Assembly (NCBI RefSeq): GCF_001641265.1
Contig: NW_020167539.1
Coordinates: forward strand, 682,001-746,000
DNA from: Pseudogymnoascus destructans
Lineage: Eukaryota > Ascomycota > Leotiomycetes > Thelebolales > Thelebolaceae
Length of the DNA: 64,000 nt
Reading direction: 5' to 3'
Shown here: piece after piece, positions 10,290 to 20,870 of the stretch
Numbering within the stretch: position 1 is the first letter of the stretch
Layout of the letters: every line of letters starts with the position of its first letter
Translations under genes and position numbers: made by a program
Notes under the pieces: generated by a model
What the model was told of the DNA's origin: nothing
Databases searched by the model: none
The model's input: only the letters and a program-made list of their open reading frames with translations

Positions 10290-11579
10290 TCACGGCTCGG
10301 GTTTTATCTTGCCGGGGCGATTAGATACTATCCAGGGCCTCTGTTCCCAAAAGTCATCCTTTATGAAATCAACATGCTGAACGACGATCTTTGCCTTCTG
10401 CCGCGCCTTCCTCTCCTTCTCCGCCTGTGTTTTTGATAGAGCCATTTCCGGGGCCGTCAGAGCTTCTTCGTTGAGCACTGGCGAAGATGTGGTAGCCTCT
10501 ACTAATTCATACTGGAAACTTGTAAGCATATTAAAAACTGCCATCGGCCTGGGGCTACTGACACCTCGAAAGACTATACTCCCCTTCTTGTAAATGTCAG
10601 GCTCATTATTGTAATTCATCCCAAATCTCGAGAACAATATCTCATTCTTATCTGCCGCCAGTGTGCCCTATATCTGATCAGCCAAACACCTTAAACATCA
10701 AGAAATAGCAAAACTTACCGCCAACTCCGCCTCTGCAGCTTTCGCATCCATGCCCCCCTGCTGTATCAACGTCCAAAACGTCGTATTATACAGATTATTA
10801 ATATGACCTAGAACAGACACCCATTAGCACCCCCCTTCTTTCCCCCTCTCAAACCGACAAAAGAGAACTTACAGTCAACCTGCCGCCAACTCATATAATC
10901 CCTCAAATTCTGGACAGTCGGGTACTGCACCACCCTCCCATCAAAGCCTGGAAGCGGAAACGTGAGGGGCGAGTCGGGGAAGAAGGAGGGCCAGAGGTGG
11001 ACGTAGTAGGCTGAGAACATGGAGACGATTGTTGTGACGAGTTTACTGCGGGAATATCAGCATTTTCACAACTGGCAGCGTTGAGAACGCCGCTGAGTGG
11101 GGGAATAAGGACTTGCCTCGATCGTCGCTCGAATAGCGTGCATGACCTGTGAAGCACGAAACTGTTCACCGCGTCAGTCAAATACACATATTCCTCCCTT
11201 CAACTCCTATGCTTGGGTAAATCATACCTATACTCGTCACTGATCCCATACGCCACGACGACATCTGGTAACTCGACCAGGACCCTCTCCGCCGCCGCGT
11301 TCATGAGATCCAGCGCACGGCGATCATTAGGTTTCTTGAAGGCATATTTATCTGAGAACCTGCAAACATGTCAGTATCTCCAAATAAAATCACTAGTAAA
11401 TACTGCGTCGGGGTAGGTTACTTATGGAATCCCCGTCCATCGATACGTATCACGATCCACGTGTTTGGTAAGAGCAAATCCGGCTGCTCAAAGGACTTGA
11501 CGTATTCATACCTGTCTTTGCGTTAGACTACCGTGAACAAGTATATTCGGATTTGAGGACCTTACTTTGAATTCGCCAT
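10290..11579 (-). CDS. THG1: tRNA-His guanylyltransferase
   Basis: Thg1 adds the G-1 nucleotide to the 5' end of tRNA-His, the identity element for HisRS. Seven exons fit on the minus strand: 11566-11579, 11422-11511, 11228-11359, 11117-11161, 10873-11045, 10719-10807 and 10290-10667. Together they give 306 residues in one frame. Visible motifs are the start MANSKYEYVKSFE, the metal-binding IRIDGRGFHKFSDKY, GISDEYS, the HINNLYNTTFW block, and FSRFGMNYNNEPDIYKKGS. The C-terminus reads HVDFIKDDFWEQRPWI. Yeast Thg1 is about 237 residues; the fungal enzyme has a longer tail. One intron (11046-11116) starts with GC rather than GT. Confidence 0.93.
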
Positions 11580-11955
11580 TTTTATTTGAGCGGGGAGGGG
11601 GGGGAGGGGTAAATTTATTTTATTGCTGGTGATGGCGGGGTGAGGCGGGGTGATGGGTTTTGGTGTAACTTTTTTGGTTTGGTGGATGAAGCGAGTCACG
11701 GGAACTTTTTTCGACTAAATGAAGGGAATGGACCCTTAAGGTTGAGTTACTGAAAATTAGGGGATTGGATCAAGGATTGCATATGGGAAAAAATAGATAT
11801 CGGATTTCAGAATTAGTTATATCCGATTTCTGGTACCGGCACATTGTTACACGTCAATTGGGAACTGGTAAGCTTGGATGTAAAGTGTGTGGTATTTCAT
11901 TTCAGTCATTTTGTCTAAACTCTACAAACTCCCTCTAAATCTACACCATAACTCT
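11580..11955. other. intergenic between the THG1 start and the LYS1 stop
   Basis: There is no coding signal, only a G-rich run near 11590. It holds the THG1 promoter and the LYS1 3' flank, both transcribed leftwards. Confidence 0.5.
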
Positions 11956-13178
11956 CTACTGCAGATACTCCTTTGGAAGCGTAGCGACCTTATCCTGGAA
12001 CAGCTTCTCCGCGCGCTGCCAGACCGGGACGTTCCTCCAGTCCTTCAACTCCAACAAGCTCGGGAGGAGATCGTTCCCGAACGCCTCGCTCGCCTCTCTC
12101 GGGAGCAGCGATGGCAAGTGATCAATGCTGATCACGCTCAACTTAGGCTCCTGCTTAACCTCAACCGGGACCGTAGGCTTATCAAACGTCGTAGCGACAG
12201 TGTAAACCGGGACCGGGTTATTGGGGTTGGTGGTATCAGCGCTGACATCGCAGATAACCGACAGCTTGCGATCCGCCGTATCCAAGCTCTCGTAATCCAC
12301 AAAGCTAGGGATCTTAGAGTTCAAGTAAATGCAGTTCACAAAGATATCGCTCTCGATGATCTCCTTGAAAGGCCCACCCTTCGCCGTCTCAGCCATATCC
12401 CACTTCACGATATTATCCTCCGGGATGCCCGCACGCCTGCACAGCTCCACGGCACCCGATCCACACCGTCCCAGCGCACCAATAACTAGGATACGCGGCT
12501 GGCTACCTGTCTTCGCGGCGCCCTCAGCGACGGCCTTCTTGACATCGGCAATGAGCGCGGTCTCGTTGGGGTAGGCGCTGACGCCTGGGAAGGGCTCCGA
12601 GTGGGTGAGTTGCCAGGCCCAGTTCTCGAGGGCGAGGGCAGCGCCGGCGAATCCGGCGTGGAAGCCATAGGCGGCGACGCGTCGGCCGCGCTCGTCGACC
12701 AGGAATTCGAGGTCCAGGAGCGTGCCGTTGCCACGGGGGAAGCGGGAGAGGACGGATTCCCAGCCGCCTTGGTTCTTGTAGCAATGGGCGAATTGGATGT
12801 GGACATGCTTCAATGGGACTGGATTCCGGTTAGTATGGTTAAATAAATGTGTTGATTCTGGCTCGTGGTGACTCACAGTCTTCCTCTGGGAGCTCCTTGA
12901 GTCCCAGGATGATGTGGTCGGCGGGGGCTTCGCGCCAGGTGTTCTCGGGCACCAGTGTCGCCCCTACGGCCTCAAACTCGGCATCATCGAAGATGCGCTC
13001 TGGGCTGCGCTCAATGCGTACGGTGTAGCCGGCATCGAGGAGGGCCTTGGTGGTGGTGGGAGTGAGGGCGGAGCGGTGCTCGAGCGCCTTGCCTGCGGGG
13101 CGTTAGCAATTGCGGTCTGTGGGAGGGTGAGGAGGGGTTCATACACTCGGAGCGGAGATGAAGAGTAATTCCAGACAT
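11956..13178 (-). CDS. LYS1: saccharopine dehydrogenase (NAD+, L-lysine-forming)
   Basis: This is the last step of the fungal alpha-aminoadipate lysine pathway, splitting saccharopine to lysine and 2-oxoglutarate. Three exons, 13145-13178, 12877-13092 and 11956-12818, give 370 residues, close to the 373 of yeast. The start is MSGITLHLRSE, followed by KALEHRSALTPTTTKALLDA. Then come LPEEDFPLKHVHIQFAHCYK, the Rossmann-type LVIGALGRCGSGAVELCRRA, and the DVSADTTNPNNPVPVYT substrate region. The C-terminus reads WQRAEKLFQDKVATLPKEYL. It does not end in a clear peroxisomal PTS1 tripeptide, whereas the yeast enzyme is peroxisomal. Both introns start GTATGA/GTGAGT and end in CAG. Confidence 0.95.
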
Positions 13179-14261
13179 TTTGGGGTTGCAATTGAATAGG
13201 TTATTATTGTTTTGCGTGGAGAAAAGTTCAAAAGAAACGACTCTCCTAGAGATGCGCTGCGAGTTGGTTGGAAATTCTGCCAGCCATGACTCAGACTCAC
13301 CGCCTCGAAATTGGCGGGTTGTGGTCGAGTACCCCGCCGACACCGCTTCTTGCTTTATTTGCCTCACTATATTATTATATGTCGCTTTAGAAGTTTAGAA
13401 CTTGCGGGTACAACATCACACAACACTCAATACAATACGTATACGTGATCATCATTTCTACAGTACATTTATGTAGACATAACTGTCATCAGAGCATTGA
13501 TAAGCACGGTGGAAGATATACATACTGAGCAATGCGTCTGGTTTTGCTTTCAGCCTTGCCTTGACAAATGCAATGATAAATCACGTGATGCAAGACCACT
13601 CTTTGATCACGTGGTATATCCTAGGTAGAGCTCAACCGTACCACTTCCCACTCGGCGCCGTCACCGACGCAGCCATCAATAGGAATGCACACAAGTGCGC
13701 CAGTCAGCTCGGGGTTCGAAATCGCGAATCGCGAATGACGGTCAAGACTGAAAGACCCAAAGACTGAAAAGATGTTGTTTCCCGCCTTTCTCCTTGGGCG
13801 CTTGAATCAATTCTGAGCCAATCAACAGCGCTATCACATTATGTCTCTAAGCGCTGGCACCAGGGTCGACACATCTCCCCTCCGTCCACTTATCCGCCTT
13901 TCCCAATCCCCCAGCCAAATGCGACCTTCTATTTTGAGTTTCCCTTGTCCTCATTGACCATGCCCATCGACACATGTCGTCCCATCCCGCAGAATGTCTC
14001 AAGGAATGCGGGTTGCAGGCGCCTCCTTGTGCATGCGCCTCGAACGCCCGACCCTTGAACCCCTCACTAGTATGTCGAAGTGTGCATTCCCCAGGTAGGT
14101 TGTCAGCTTTCTCTCATATATCTCCCACAAGTGGCTCTGTGTTCTTCATGGAGGGGGCGTGCTGCTGTCGTATTCTTCTTCATATACCTATCCTAGACGC
14201 TGGAAGTCGTCTTCTCTTCCCTTCATCTGATTAGTATCCGGTATACTACACATATATCAAG
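13179..14261. other. intergenic divergent region between LYS1 and the 14262 gene
   Basis: No convincing gene is present. Two short plus-strand ORFs (13561-13767, 13974-14234) show no domain. The second may be 5' leader of the 14262 gene. CACGTGATGC-like and ATCACGTGG motifs at about 13580-13615 are CACGTG-type sites of the kind bound by bHLH regulators (inference). Confidence 0.4.
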
Positions 14262-15857
14262 ATGTCTGCGAATGCGGGATTACAGTTGTTTCCTCCCCCG
14301 CCAACAAAGAAGAGCCAAGGGAAGTTTAGCACCCGACGTGGGGTCATCCAACCAGGACATCCTGAAGATGCCTCTTCGAGTCGCCCAAAGACACCTGACG
14401 CTCCCATCGATGGTCGTCAGTCTGCAATGAGCAACAAGCACTCTGTTTTCGACGGCAGCCCGCAATCTGCGATGGGTGGCCGCAATTCGCCGAATCCTTT
14501 TGGATCTGAGATCCAAAGGTCCCAAACAGCCTTCTCAGAAGCCCCGACTCTTGTCAGGAGTCACAGCAATTCATCACGCAGCTCGATTGCGAAGCCACCG
14601 CTCCAAAATAACGCGGCAGGCTCAAGTCAACAGCCCATGATCCGATCGATATTTCCTCGATATAACCCCGATGTTCCCCTCGAGCAACAAGACTATTATC
14701 CGACACAAACCAGCCCCACTCATATCCCTCAATCGGCTATCAGTAGGAGCCCATACGCAGCTGGCAGCGGGTCGGGTCGAACACCCCTCGGTATGCCTAC
14801 GGGCCCCCGTAGAGCTATAACGGAGATCCCAACGCCGCCAACAACATGCTCCACGGAAGAGCTGAAGCAGCTGTGGAAAGTGACAAACGGCTGGAGGGTA
14901 TCAGCGAGCGAGGGCCGCTCATTCTGTCTTAAAATGACAAGTGCAGTCGAAGAGCCTGTCCACACCCTCTCCTCCGCCACCCACCCCTTCTACACTCTCC
15001 GCCTCGACCCAACATCCACCTCCGCCCTGGTAGCAATGACGCGACACGACCCGAACAAAGCCCTCACAAAGAGCACATCCACCCTCATGGGCGGCTCAAA
15101 GAACAAAGACAAAGACCCCGCGGGCGTGGAAGTCCTCACCACAGCCCTCGAAGACCCCCAGCGCCGCCTCCCCCCCAGTGATGGCCTAGTCGCCCTCCTC
15201 TACCCCCGCGCCGCAGCCGCCATGGCCCTTGACATGGTCGCCAAGAACAACAGCCCCAGCGAGGACACCGCCCGCGCAGCCGCTGAATTCGAATGCGGTC
15301 GCTTGGTCTGGGATAATGACACCGAGAAGTATTACCTCGTGCACCAGTCCATGTCGACGCCGTTCTGCGTCACCATCGCCTCGTCACCCGCTTGGTCGCG
15401 CGTCGAGTACACGCTCGAGCACCCGGAGCTACCGCATACTATGGTGAAGTTGACGCGTGACGGGTCGGGGGGCGGATACCTTGAGGTCGACACTGGGGTG
15501 GCGGCGCGGATTGATAGTTTCTTCCTCGTTGACGTTGCAATCTGCGCGGTCGTGATTGTGGCTTTAGCGGAGGAGAAGACGCATAACATCGAGCGCTTTG
15601 AGGCGCCGCCGACGACGGCGCCGCCAGCTGCTAAGACGAAAAAGCCCAAGATTGAGGAGATGGAGATGGATCTCGAGAGCCAACAGAGCCTATCGGATAA
15701 GGAGAAGGCGAATCTGCCGAAGCCGACGAAGGGGGCGCTGAAGGTGCTGTTTTGGGCACTGAAGTTTGTGGTATGGGTCTTGACGTTTACGGTGAAGACG
15801 CTGGCGAGTGTGATTATTTCCATCAGCGGGTGTCTGACGAAGAAGGGGCTGAATTAG
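14262..15857 (+). CDS. conserved fungal protein with two C-terminal hydrophobic segments (often labelled acetylserotonin methyltransferase-like)
   Basis: A single exon of 531 residues. The first 190 residues are Ser/Pro/Gln-rich and probably disordered. A compact domain from about 195 to 445 contains ELKQLWKVTNGWRVSASEG, FYTLRLDPTSTSALVAMTRH, GRLVWDNDTEKYYLVHQS and VEYTLEHPELPHTMVKLTRD. A hydrophobic stretch lies at about 425-441 (FFLVDVAICAVVIVALA). A second, longer one lies near the C-terminus (VLFWALKFVVWVLTFTVKTL). Eurotiomycete relatives carry an acetylserotonin methyltransferase-like label, but I see no SAM-binding motif, so I would not infer methyltransferase activity. A membrane-bound role is more likely. 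Confidence 0.75.
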   Translation: MSANAGLQLFPPPPTKKSQGKFSTRRGVIQPGHPEDASSSRPKTPDAPIDGRQSAMSNKHSVFDGSPQSAMGGRNSPNPFGSEIQRSQTAFSEAPTLVRSHSNSSRSSIAKPPLQNNAAGSSQQPMIRSIFPRYNPDVPLEQQDYYPTQTSPTHIPQSAISRSPYAAGSGSGRTPLGMPTGPRRAITEIPTPPTTCSTEELKQLWKVTNGWRVSASEGRSFCLKMTSAVEEPVHTLSSATHPFYTLRLDPTSTSALVAMTRHDPNKALTKSTSTLMGGSKNKDKDPAGVEVLTTALEDPQRRLPPSDGLVALLYPRAAAAMALDMVAKNNSPSEDTARAAAEFECGRLVWDNDTEKYYLVHQSMSTPFCVTIASSPAWSRVEYTLEHPELPHTMVKLTRDGSGGGYLEVDTGVAARIDSFFLVDVAICAVVIVALAEEKTHNIERFEAPPTTAPPAAKTKKPKIEEMEMDLESQQSLSDKEKANLPKPTKGALKVLFWALKFVVWVLTFTVKTLASVIISISGCLTKKGLN

Positions 15858-16066
15858 CTTGGCTGATTTGAGCAGCTGGATGACTGCAGTTGGTTTTATT
15901 GTTTCTTTGGTACATAGAGCGTGATGTAAGGCGTCATGGATAGGGATGGGGAACACGGAGCTTCGGGGTTTTTAGACTCTTACAGTCTTGTCATGAAAGT
16001 AGGCCATAGCTCAACTACCTAGGAAATCGTATCAATATTTTCATCTTCCCATCATACACACCCACC

Positions 16067-16826
16067 CTACTTCTTCCTCTCCCTAACCTTGAACTTCATC
16101 CCCCCCTTCGTCACCCCCCCAACACTCATCGTCTTCCCCATCTTCTTCCTCTGCAAATCCAGCGCCTCCTCCGCCTCCGTAAGCGCCTCCAACCTCCGTT
16201 CCGCAATCTCCAACATCCCCTCCAACTTTCCCGCCTCCTTCTCCCTCACCCTCCTCAACCTTTTCTCCCCCTCCTCCTCCCCCTCTCCTCCTCCCGCTCC
16301 TCCCTCTCCTCAGCCCCCCCATCCTAACGGCCCTCTCCCCCTCCCCCTCCACAAACACCACCCTCCTCCCCTCCCCCTCAATCCCCACCACCCTCCTCCT
16401 CAGGCTCTCAACCTCTTTCGCAGTCTTATTCCACATCGTCCTCACGTACCCCAAATCCTGCGTCTTGAACAACCGCACCGCGTCCTGGTCGAGGACTTTG
16501 TTCCCCTTGTCACCGTTCAGCGTCCCGGTGCTGTTCTTGCCGGATGTGGTGGGGCCTTTTTGGGAGACCATCCCGAAGTAGAATTCATCGGGGTTTTTGT
16601 CGAGGACTTTTTGGCGGAGGGCTTTGAGTTTGGTTTTTTTGGCGTTGAAGTCGCGCGCGCGGGCGGAGTAGTCCTAGGAGGGGACATGTTAGATGGGGTA
16701 ATGAGGGGTTGGGGGAAGAGGGGAGGTTACCTTGTGTTTCTCTAATAATCCCCATTTTGCGCGCTCTTCAGGTTGTCCTCTCTCGCGATGCGGGCGGCGC
16801 TGAACCGCATTTCGCATCGACGACAT
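16067..16826 (-). CDS. UTP11: U3 snoRNA-associated protein 11 (SSU processome), with two apparent frameshifts
   Basis: Exon 1 is 16731-16826 (MSSMRNAVQRRPHRERGQPE, ERAKWGLLEKHK) and exon 2 is 16067-16673. They join as KHK-DYSARARDFNAKKTKLKA. NPDEFYFGMVSQKGPTTSGK and LDQDAVRLFKTQDLGYVRTM follow, the family signature. Utp11 acts in the nucleolus in 18S pre-rRNA processing. After RAVRMGG (about 16320) the frame runs into Gly/Arg noise. An acidic, Glu-rich frame continues for about 12 codons, then a third frame ends properly in GGVTKGGMKFKVRERKK at 16067. Both shifts fall in G runs (16314-16320 and about 16280-16284). Either these are assembly errors or the copy is newly damaged. Utp11 is essential in yeast, so error is the simpler explanation. 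Confidence 0.85.
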
Positions 16827-17207
16827 GGCTGCTCCGTGTATAAAAGTCGCCTGATCTAATTATATGGTTCCAAACACACTAACTCGAGGGTCGTATTTAA
16901 GAGTTTCGTTGTAATAATTCGTGGGAAATCGAAGGGTATGAAGTTGAATAATGCTCGTTCAACCTCGCGATATATTATTTCTCTTATCGCCCATCCCAAA
17001 ATTTACTACTGGACACCCACCACCCGCCAAGCCCCACACCACACCCCAAATTCTCCGCCCCGCCGCGGAAACTAACCCACTCCTCCCCCTGCACCTCCAG
17101 CTCCAGCGACAATTATATCTGTAACTTATGTAAATCCAACCCAGCACCACCACTCCCACAACAACACCCCGCAAAGGCGACCCTTTCTCACGGACACACA
17201 AGCGGCA
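16827..17207. promoter_or_regulatory. shared divergent promoter of UTP11 and CMC1
   Basis: 380 bp separate the two start codons. The CMC1 side is C-rich and pyrimidine-rich (17000-17200). There is no coding signal. Bidirectional use is inferred from gene orientation. Confidence 0.45.
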
Positions 17208-17814
17208 ATGGCGCCCCTCCCAGCCGCAGAACCGGCCGAGCCGCTAGAGCGCCTCCCCATGCCCTCACGGAACCCGCTCCCGTTGTCCGCGGGCCAGGAG
17301 ACGCAGGTGCGGGACCTATATTTTGCGCGTGTGCGCGCCCTTTGCGCGGCAGAGATTAAAGGTTCGTCTCCCCTCCTACTGCTGTTGCTCCCTGCCCCGG
17401 TCTGCTGGGTCAATGTTCCAGCTCCGCGGCGGGAGGTCGTGTGCACCTAGCTAACTCTTCTTCCCCCCCTCTCCAGAATTCGCAGAATGCGCAGTCGGCC
17501 GAACATTTACAGCGCCATTTGCGTGTCGCGCCCAAAGACTAGGGATGAACAGCTGCATGATCGCGCACGCCACGCAAGCGGAGCAAGATAACGCGCGAGA
17601 AGAGTGGTTCGGGCTACGGCTTCAACGACAGAAAGACCGCGAAGCGAAGGATAGGCGGCGGAAGGAGCAGGAGAAGTTTCATAGGGAGTGGTGGGGACTG
17701 CCGGAGGCGGATCGGGAGGGGGAGAAGGGGAATGCGGTGTTGAGGGAGGCGGAGAGGGTGGGGGGGTTCCCGAAGAGTGATGAGGGGCAGTTGAGTAAGG
17801 ATAGGCATCGGTAG
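17208..17814 (+). CDS. CMC1: COX assembly mitochondrial protein, twin Cx9C
   Basis: Exons 17208-17361 and 17477-17814 join through a 115-nt intron (GTTCGT...CTCCAG) to give 163 residues. The splice creates CAAEIKEFAEC, the first Cx9C motif. CRAQRLGMNSC is the second. Together they form the CHCH fold of Cmc1-family proteins, which are imported by Mia40 into the intermembrane space and help cytochrome c oxidase assembly. The tail is a charged helix (REEWFGLRLQRQKDREAKDR). The donor GTTCGT is weaker than consensus, but the frame and motif leave no doubt about the join. The protein is longer than yeast Cmc1 (111 residues) because of this tail. Shadow frames opposite it were ignored. Confidence 0.85.
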
Positions 17815-18171
17815 GGAGGGAGATTGGGAGTGCATGGATGGGCGTTTGGGTTGTTTACTGTATTTCTATATGGCGCTTGGGTTGCGCGGCGTGTTGGATG
17901 TGTAGGATAGGTGGATGGATAGTCTCCCAATTGAGTGAAGCTTGTATCTATAAGCCATGGGGTTCTTGAATGCTGTGAGAGCCGTAGCGGGGCATCGTGT
18001 CTATAAGGATTTACAAGACTGAAGTGTCGTTATGTGGCACTAACTAGAGCAAAGTACAGTTATAAAATGACTCTGATTTGAGAGTTTAACCAATTTATGG
18101 TTGTATCTACGTATCCTATCTAATAATGACCCCCTTTCGTTCCCCGCCCCAAGACCTATACACACAAAACC
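17815..18171. other. convergent 3' flanks
   Basis: 357 bp between two convergent genes, with no coding signal. Confidence 0.5.
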
Positions 18172-19641
18172 TTAGTCTATCCCAATCAACGTGCCCTCTA
18201 TCCTACTCCTCTCCAGAGTCTGCGCAATATGTTCATTCTCCGACTTCCTCGCGCTCTGCCTCCCCTCCTCCAACCTCTCCACCCCCCGCTGAATATGCTC
18301 AATATGCACAGACAGCGGAATATCGATCCTATCCCGCAGCAATTCCGGCGACCCGACACGCTCACGAAGATCCTCAAGCCCAGACCCAATCTGCTGCAGT
18401 TTGAGAATGGTGGCTGAGACGTGGCCGTAGGCCGACTTCCGGTATACTCCTACTTGCTTGAGGAGATTGAGCTGCCGGTTCGTTTTGCTGAGTTTTCCTC
18501 TGTTGCCGCCGACCATGGTCCAGAGCTCGGAGAGAAGCTCTTCCCTCTGGGCGATGGCGTGGTGGCCGTCACGGGTCACGATGCCGTGGATTACTTCGAG
18601 TCGGTCTTCGAGATTGTTCAGAACCATCAGTAGGGCCTGGGCCTCGTCAATCAACTTCATGATCTCCTCTTCGACGATTTGTGTGTGTTTGATATATTGA
18701 TCAAGCAGCACTGATTCAGTGAACTTGACGGGCTGAAAGGGTGCAAGGAGCTTATTGGCAAAGCTGTTGGCGAAACTATTGATTGCTCCTTGGGAGGCAT
18801 CTCGGATTTGTATACCCTCAAGCACTCTCGTTGTCCACCGGGTTGTAGCAAGCACATTGTCAACAGCCCTTCCGATGTGGCTGTTGAACTTTTGAAGATC
18901 GTACGAGGCAATCCTTGCAGTTTCTATGAATCCGTCGAACTCCAAAACAAGCTCGTTCTTTGAATGCAACTGGCTGTACCTCACCAGCTGCCGTAGATCT
19001 CGAATGGACGCCTCCCCTCGCTTCATATCCATAGGAAGTGACACCCCAGCTGCACTCTCATCTAGCACCTCCTCAAACTTCCCTTGAACGGAGATCAGCT
19101 GGTCAAACTCCGCCGCTGGTGACGGACCAGACTTCGAATCATAGCCACCGGAGGGGCAGAATGGAAGGTTAAGAAGCGAGGTGTTTGGGATACGACATAA
19201 TGGCGATAGCGAAGAGTAAATCAAATTAGTGAAGAAATTCCGCATCATGATGCTGAGCCCGAGCAACAGCCAAACAGCAAGCGCATATGAGATGGGCGTC
19301 TTGAGTATACGGAGGCTCTTCCCCAGAACATCCAGTACAAATGATAACATAGCAGTGGCGTGGCCGGCCATAATCTCCAGAAACTCAGACCCAGCGCCTT
19401 CGGCAGGGCGCTGTGGTCGTCGGACATCCGGTGGACACGAACGGTTCTGAGGACTTCCATTCTGTGCAGCTTGACGCGAGCTGCGTCGCTTTGCGTCTGG
19501 TTGTTTCTCTGGGGTACTCGACTTCCGCCTTTGACGACTCCCTTCAGAACGTGAACCCCCACTAGACAGACCCTCCCATGAGCCGTCTATTGCCCTGTAA
19601 TCCAGGGATGGCATAATAAACTCAGGGTTAGGCGACCTCAT
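18172..19641 (-). CDS. single-pass membrane protein with long coiled-coil region; conserved unknown
   Basis: The frame is open for 551 codons. The likely start is the ATG at 19641 (MRSPNPEFIMPSLDYRAIDG), because the upstream residues are AT-rich leader. That gives 489 residues. The N-terminus (to about 85) is Ser/Arg-rich. A hydrophobic segment lies at about 115-140 (ISYALAVWLLLGLSIMM). A Cys-containing lumenal stretch follows (LCRIPNTSLLNLPFCPSGGY), then mostly helical coiled coil to the end, including LEDLRERVGSPELLRDRIDI. No catalytic motif is visible. The layout fits a nuclear-envelope or ER anchor protein (guess). An intron or upstream exon cannot be excluded. Confidence 0.65.
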   Translation of the reverse strand: MRSPNPEFIMPSLDYRAIDGSWEGLSSGGSRSEGSRQRRKSSTPEKQPDAKRRSSRQAAQNGSPQNRSCPPDVRRPQRPAEGAGSEFLEIMAGHATAMLSFVLDVLGKSLRILKTPISYALAVWLLLGLSIMMRNFFTNLIYSSLSPLCRIPNTSLLNLPFCPSGGYDSKSGPSPAAEFDQLISVQGKFEEVLDESAAGVSLPMDMKRGEASIRDLRQLVRYSQLHSKNELVLEFDGFIETARIASYDLQKFNSHIGRAVDNVLATTRWTTRVLEGIQIRDASQGAINSFANSFANKLLAPFQPVKFTESVLLDQYIKHTQIVEEEIMKLIDEAQALLMVLNNLEDRLEVIHGIVTRDGHHAIAQREELLSELWTMVGGNRGKLSKTNRQLNLLKQVGVYRKSAYGHVSATILKLQQIGSGLEDLRERVGSPELLRDRIDIPLSVHIEHIQRGVERLEEGRQSARKSENEHIAQTLERSRIEGTLIGID

Positions 19642-20779
19642 GGTCCTCTTTGGCCGCTGAGTCGCATTTGTGTCGTGCTTTGTGTCGTGTCGCGGAATGA
19701 CGTACTGCTCCTCTTTCACTGTTACCTCAACCAACCATTTGAATAATAGGAATTTACTATTTAAATTTTGATTAAGTAGGAGGAATTTCAGAACGTACAG
19801 ATTGCTCGCAAGAACACACAACCTCAAAAAAGTAACGAAGACTTGTTTAATCTAACTTATGATACAGACTTAAAAAAACTTGCTACAAAATAAAAATAAA
19901 ACTGCTCTTGCTACAAAATAAAACTGCTCTTCCTAAAAATAAAACTACTCTCGCAAAAAAAAAAAAAAATTACTCTGCCTATAGTGGCGAGCAATGTACG
20001 GAAGATATCATAGCATGTGTTTCCCAACAAAAAAAAACAAAAACAAAAAACATTTCATATTCATATCTAGATTACGGCTATGACGCTATCCCCAACTATA
20101 GTTACAGCGATGATGGTATCCCTAACTATGTTTAGACTTAGGGTCAGTTAGGGTTGTTTTTGCGGGATACCTTAATTAATCTTGCCAGGCATTTTGGGCT
20201 AGGTAGCTGCCTCGACAGGGGGTTTATCATTTGTGTGCTTGGCTTTCTTTTGCGTATTTTGTTTGTCCCCCTCACCCCCCTTGGATGATTGTCCCGGGCA
20301 GGCGGAGAGGCCCTTTTCAGTTCCTAGAGCGGGTTTTATGTAGTCAGTGTTTGAGGTTTTTTCATGTGTGGAGGGAGGGAGGGGGGACAAAAAAACATTC
20401 ACGCGTTTATGTCGAATTGCATAGGGAGGGAGGAGACCGGGGGAAGGGGTGCATAGGAAATAGATAGGGAGAGGGGCATGTAGGTGGTGGTTCATCGAGG
20501 CGGAGAGAGAGAGTTAATTCGCTAATTTGTATTACTACGTGTGTGTACATCCTGTTGACTGTTTTTTTATTTGGGTGACTGTGATGGGTTTTGAGGCAGC
20601 TGCGAGTCTGGCTGCTTCGCCTGCGGTGCGGCTACTCGCTGAACAAGATAAAAACGACGATGTTTACGCCAAGGAAGGTGGGCCAATCTGCGCGTCGAAT
20701 CCTATATTGTCAACGGTCTAAAGTCGAAGAAAAAATGCTAAGGTTCGAGGAATTCATCCTTGCATCGCCCATACCGAGG
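19642..20779. other. gene-poor, AT-rich and low-complexity stretch
   Basis: At 19880-19965, AAATAAAACTGCTCT-like units of about 20 bp repeat three to four times and run into poly-A. At 20270-20480 there is G-rich sequence with a weak minus-strand ORF (20199-20495). Another weak ORF (20527-20721) contains LAASPAVRLLAEQDKNDD. No domain is recognised in either. Confidence 0.4.
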
Positions 20780-20870
20780 GTCAAGGGAATCAGCAGTAGC
20801 AGCGAGAATTAACAGTGACGGTGAGAACCAGCAGTGACAATGAGAACTAGTAGGGACAGTGAGAATCGGC
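20780..20870 (-). repeat. 19-bp minisatellite, locus 1
   Basis: About four and a half head-to-tail units of the minus-strand consensus TTCTCACTGTCACTGCTGG, with one to five changes per copy. The same unit recurs at 21301-21385 and 22325-22412. Confidence 0.8.

Noticed and set aside
14262..15857. Acetylserotonin O-methyltransferase activity
   Set aside because: The label is common in fungal annotations but no SAM-binding motif is visible and the protein has membrane-like segments.
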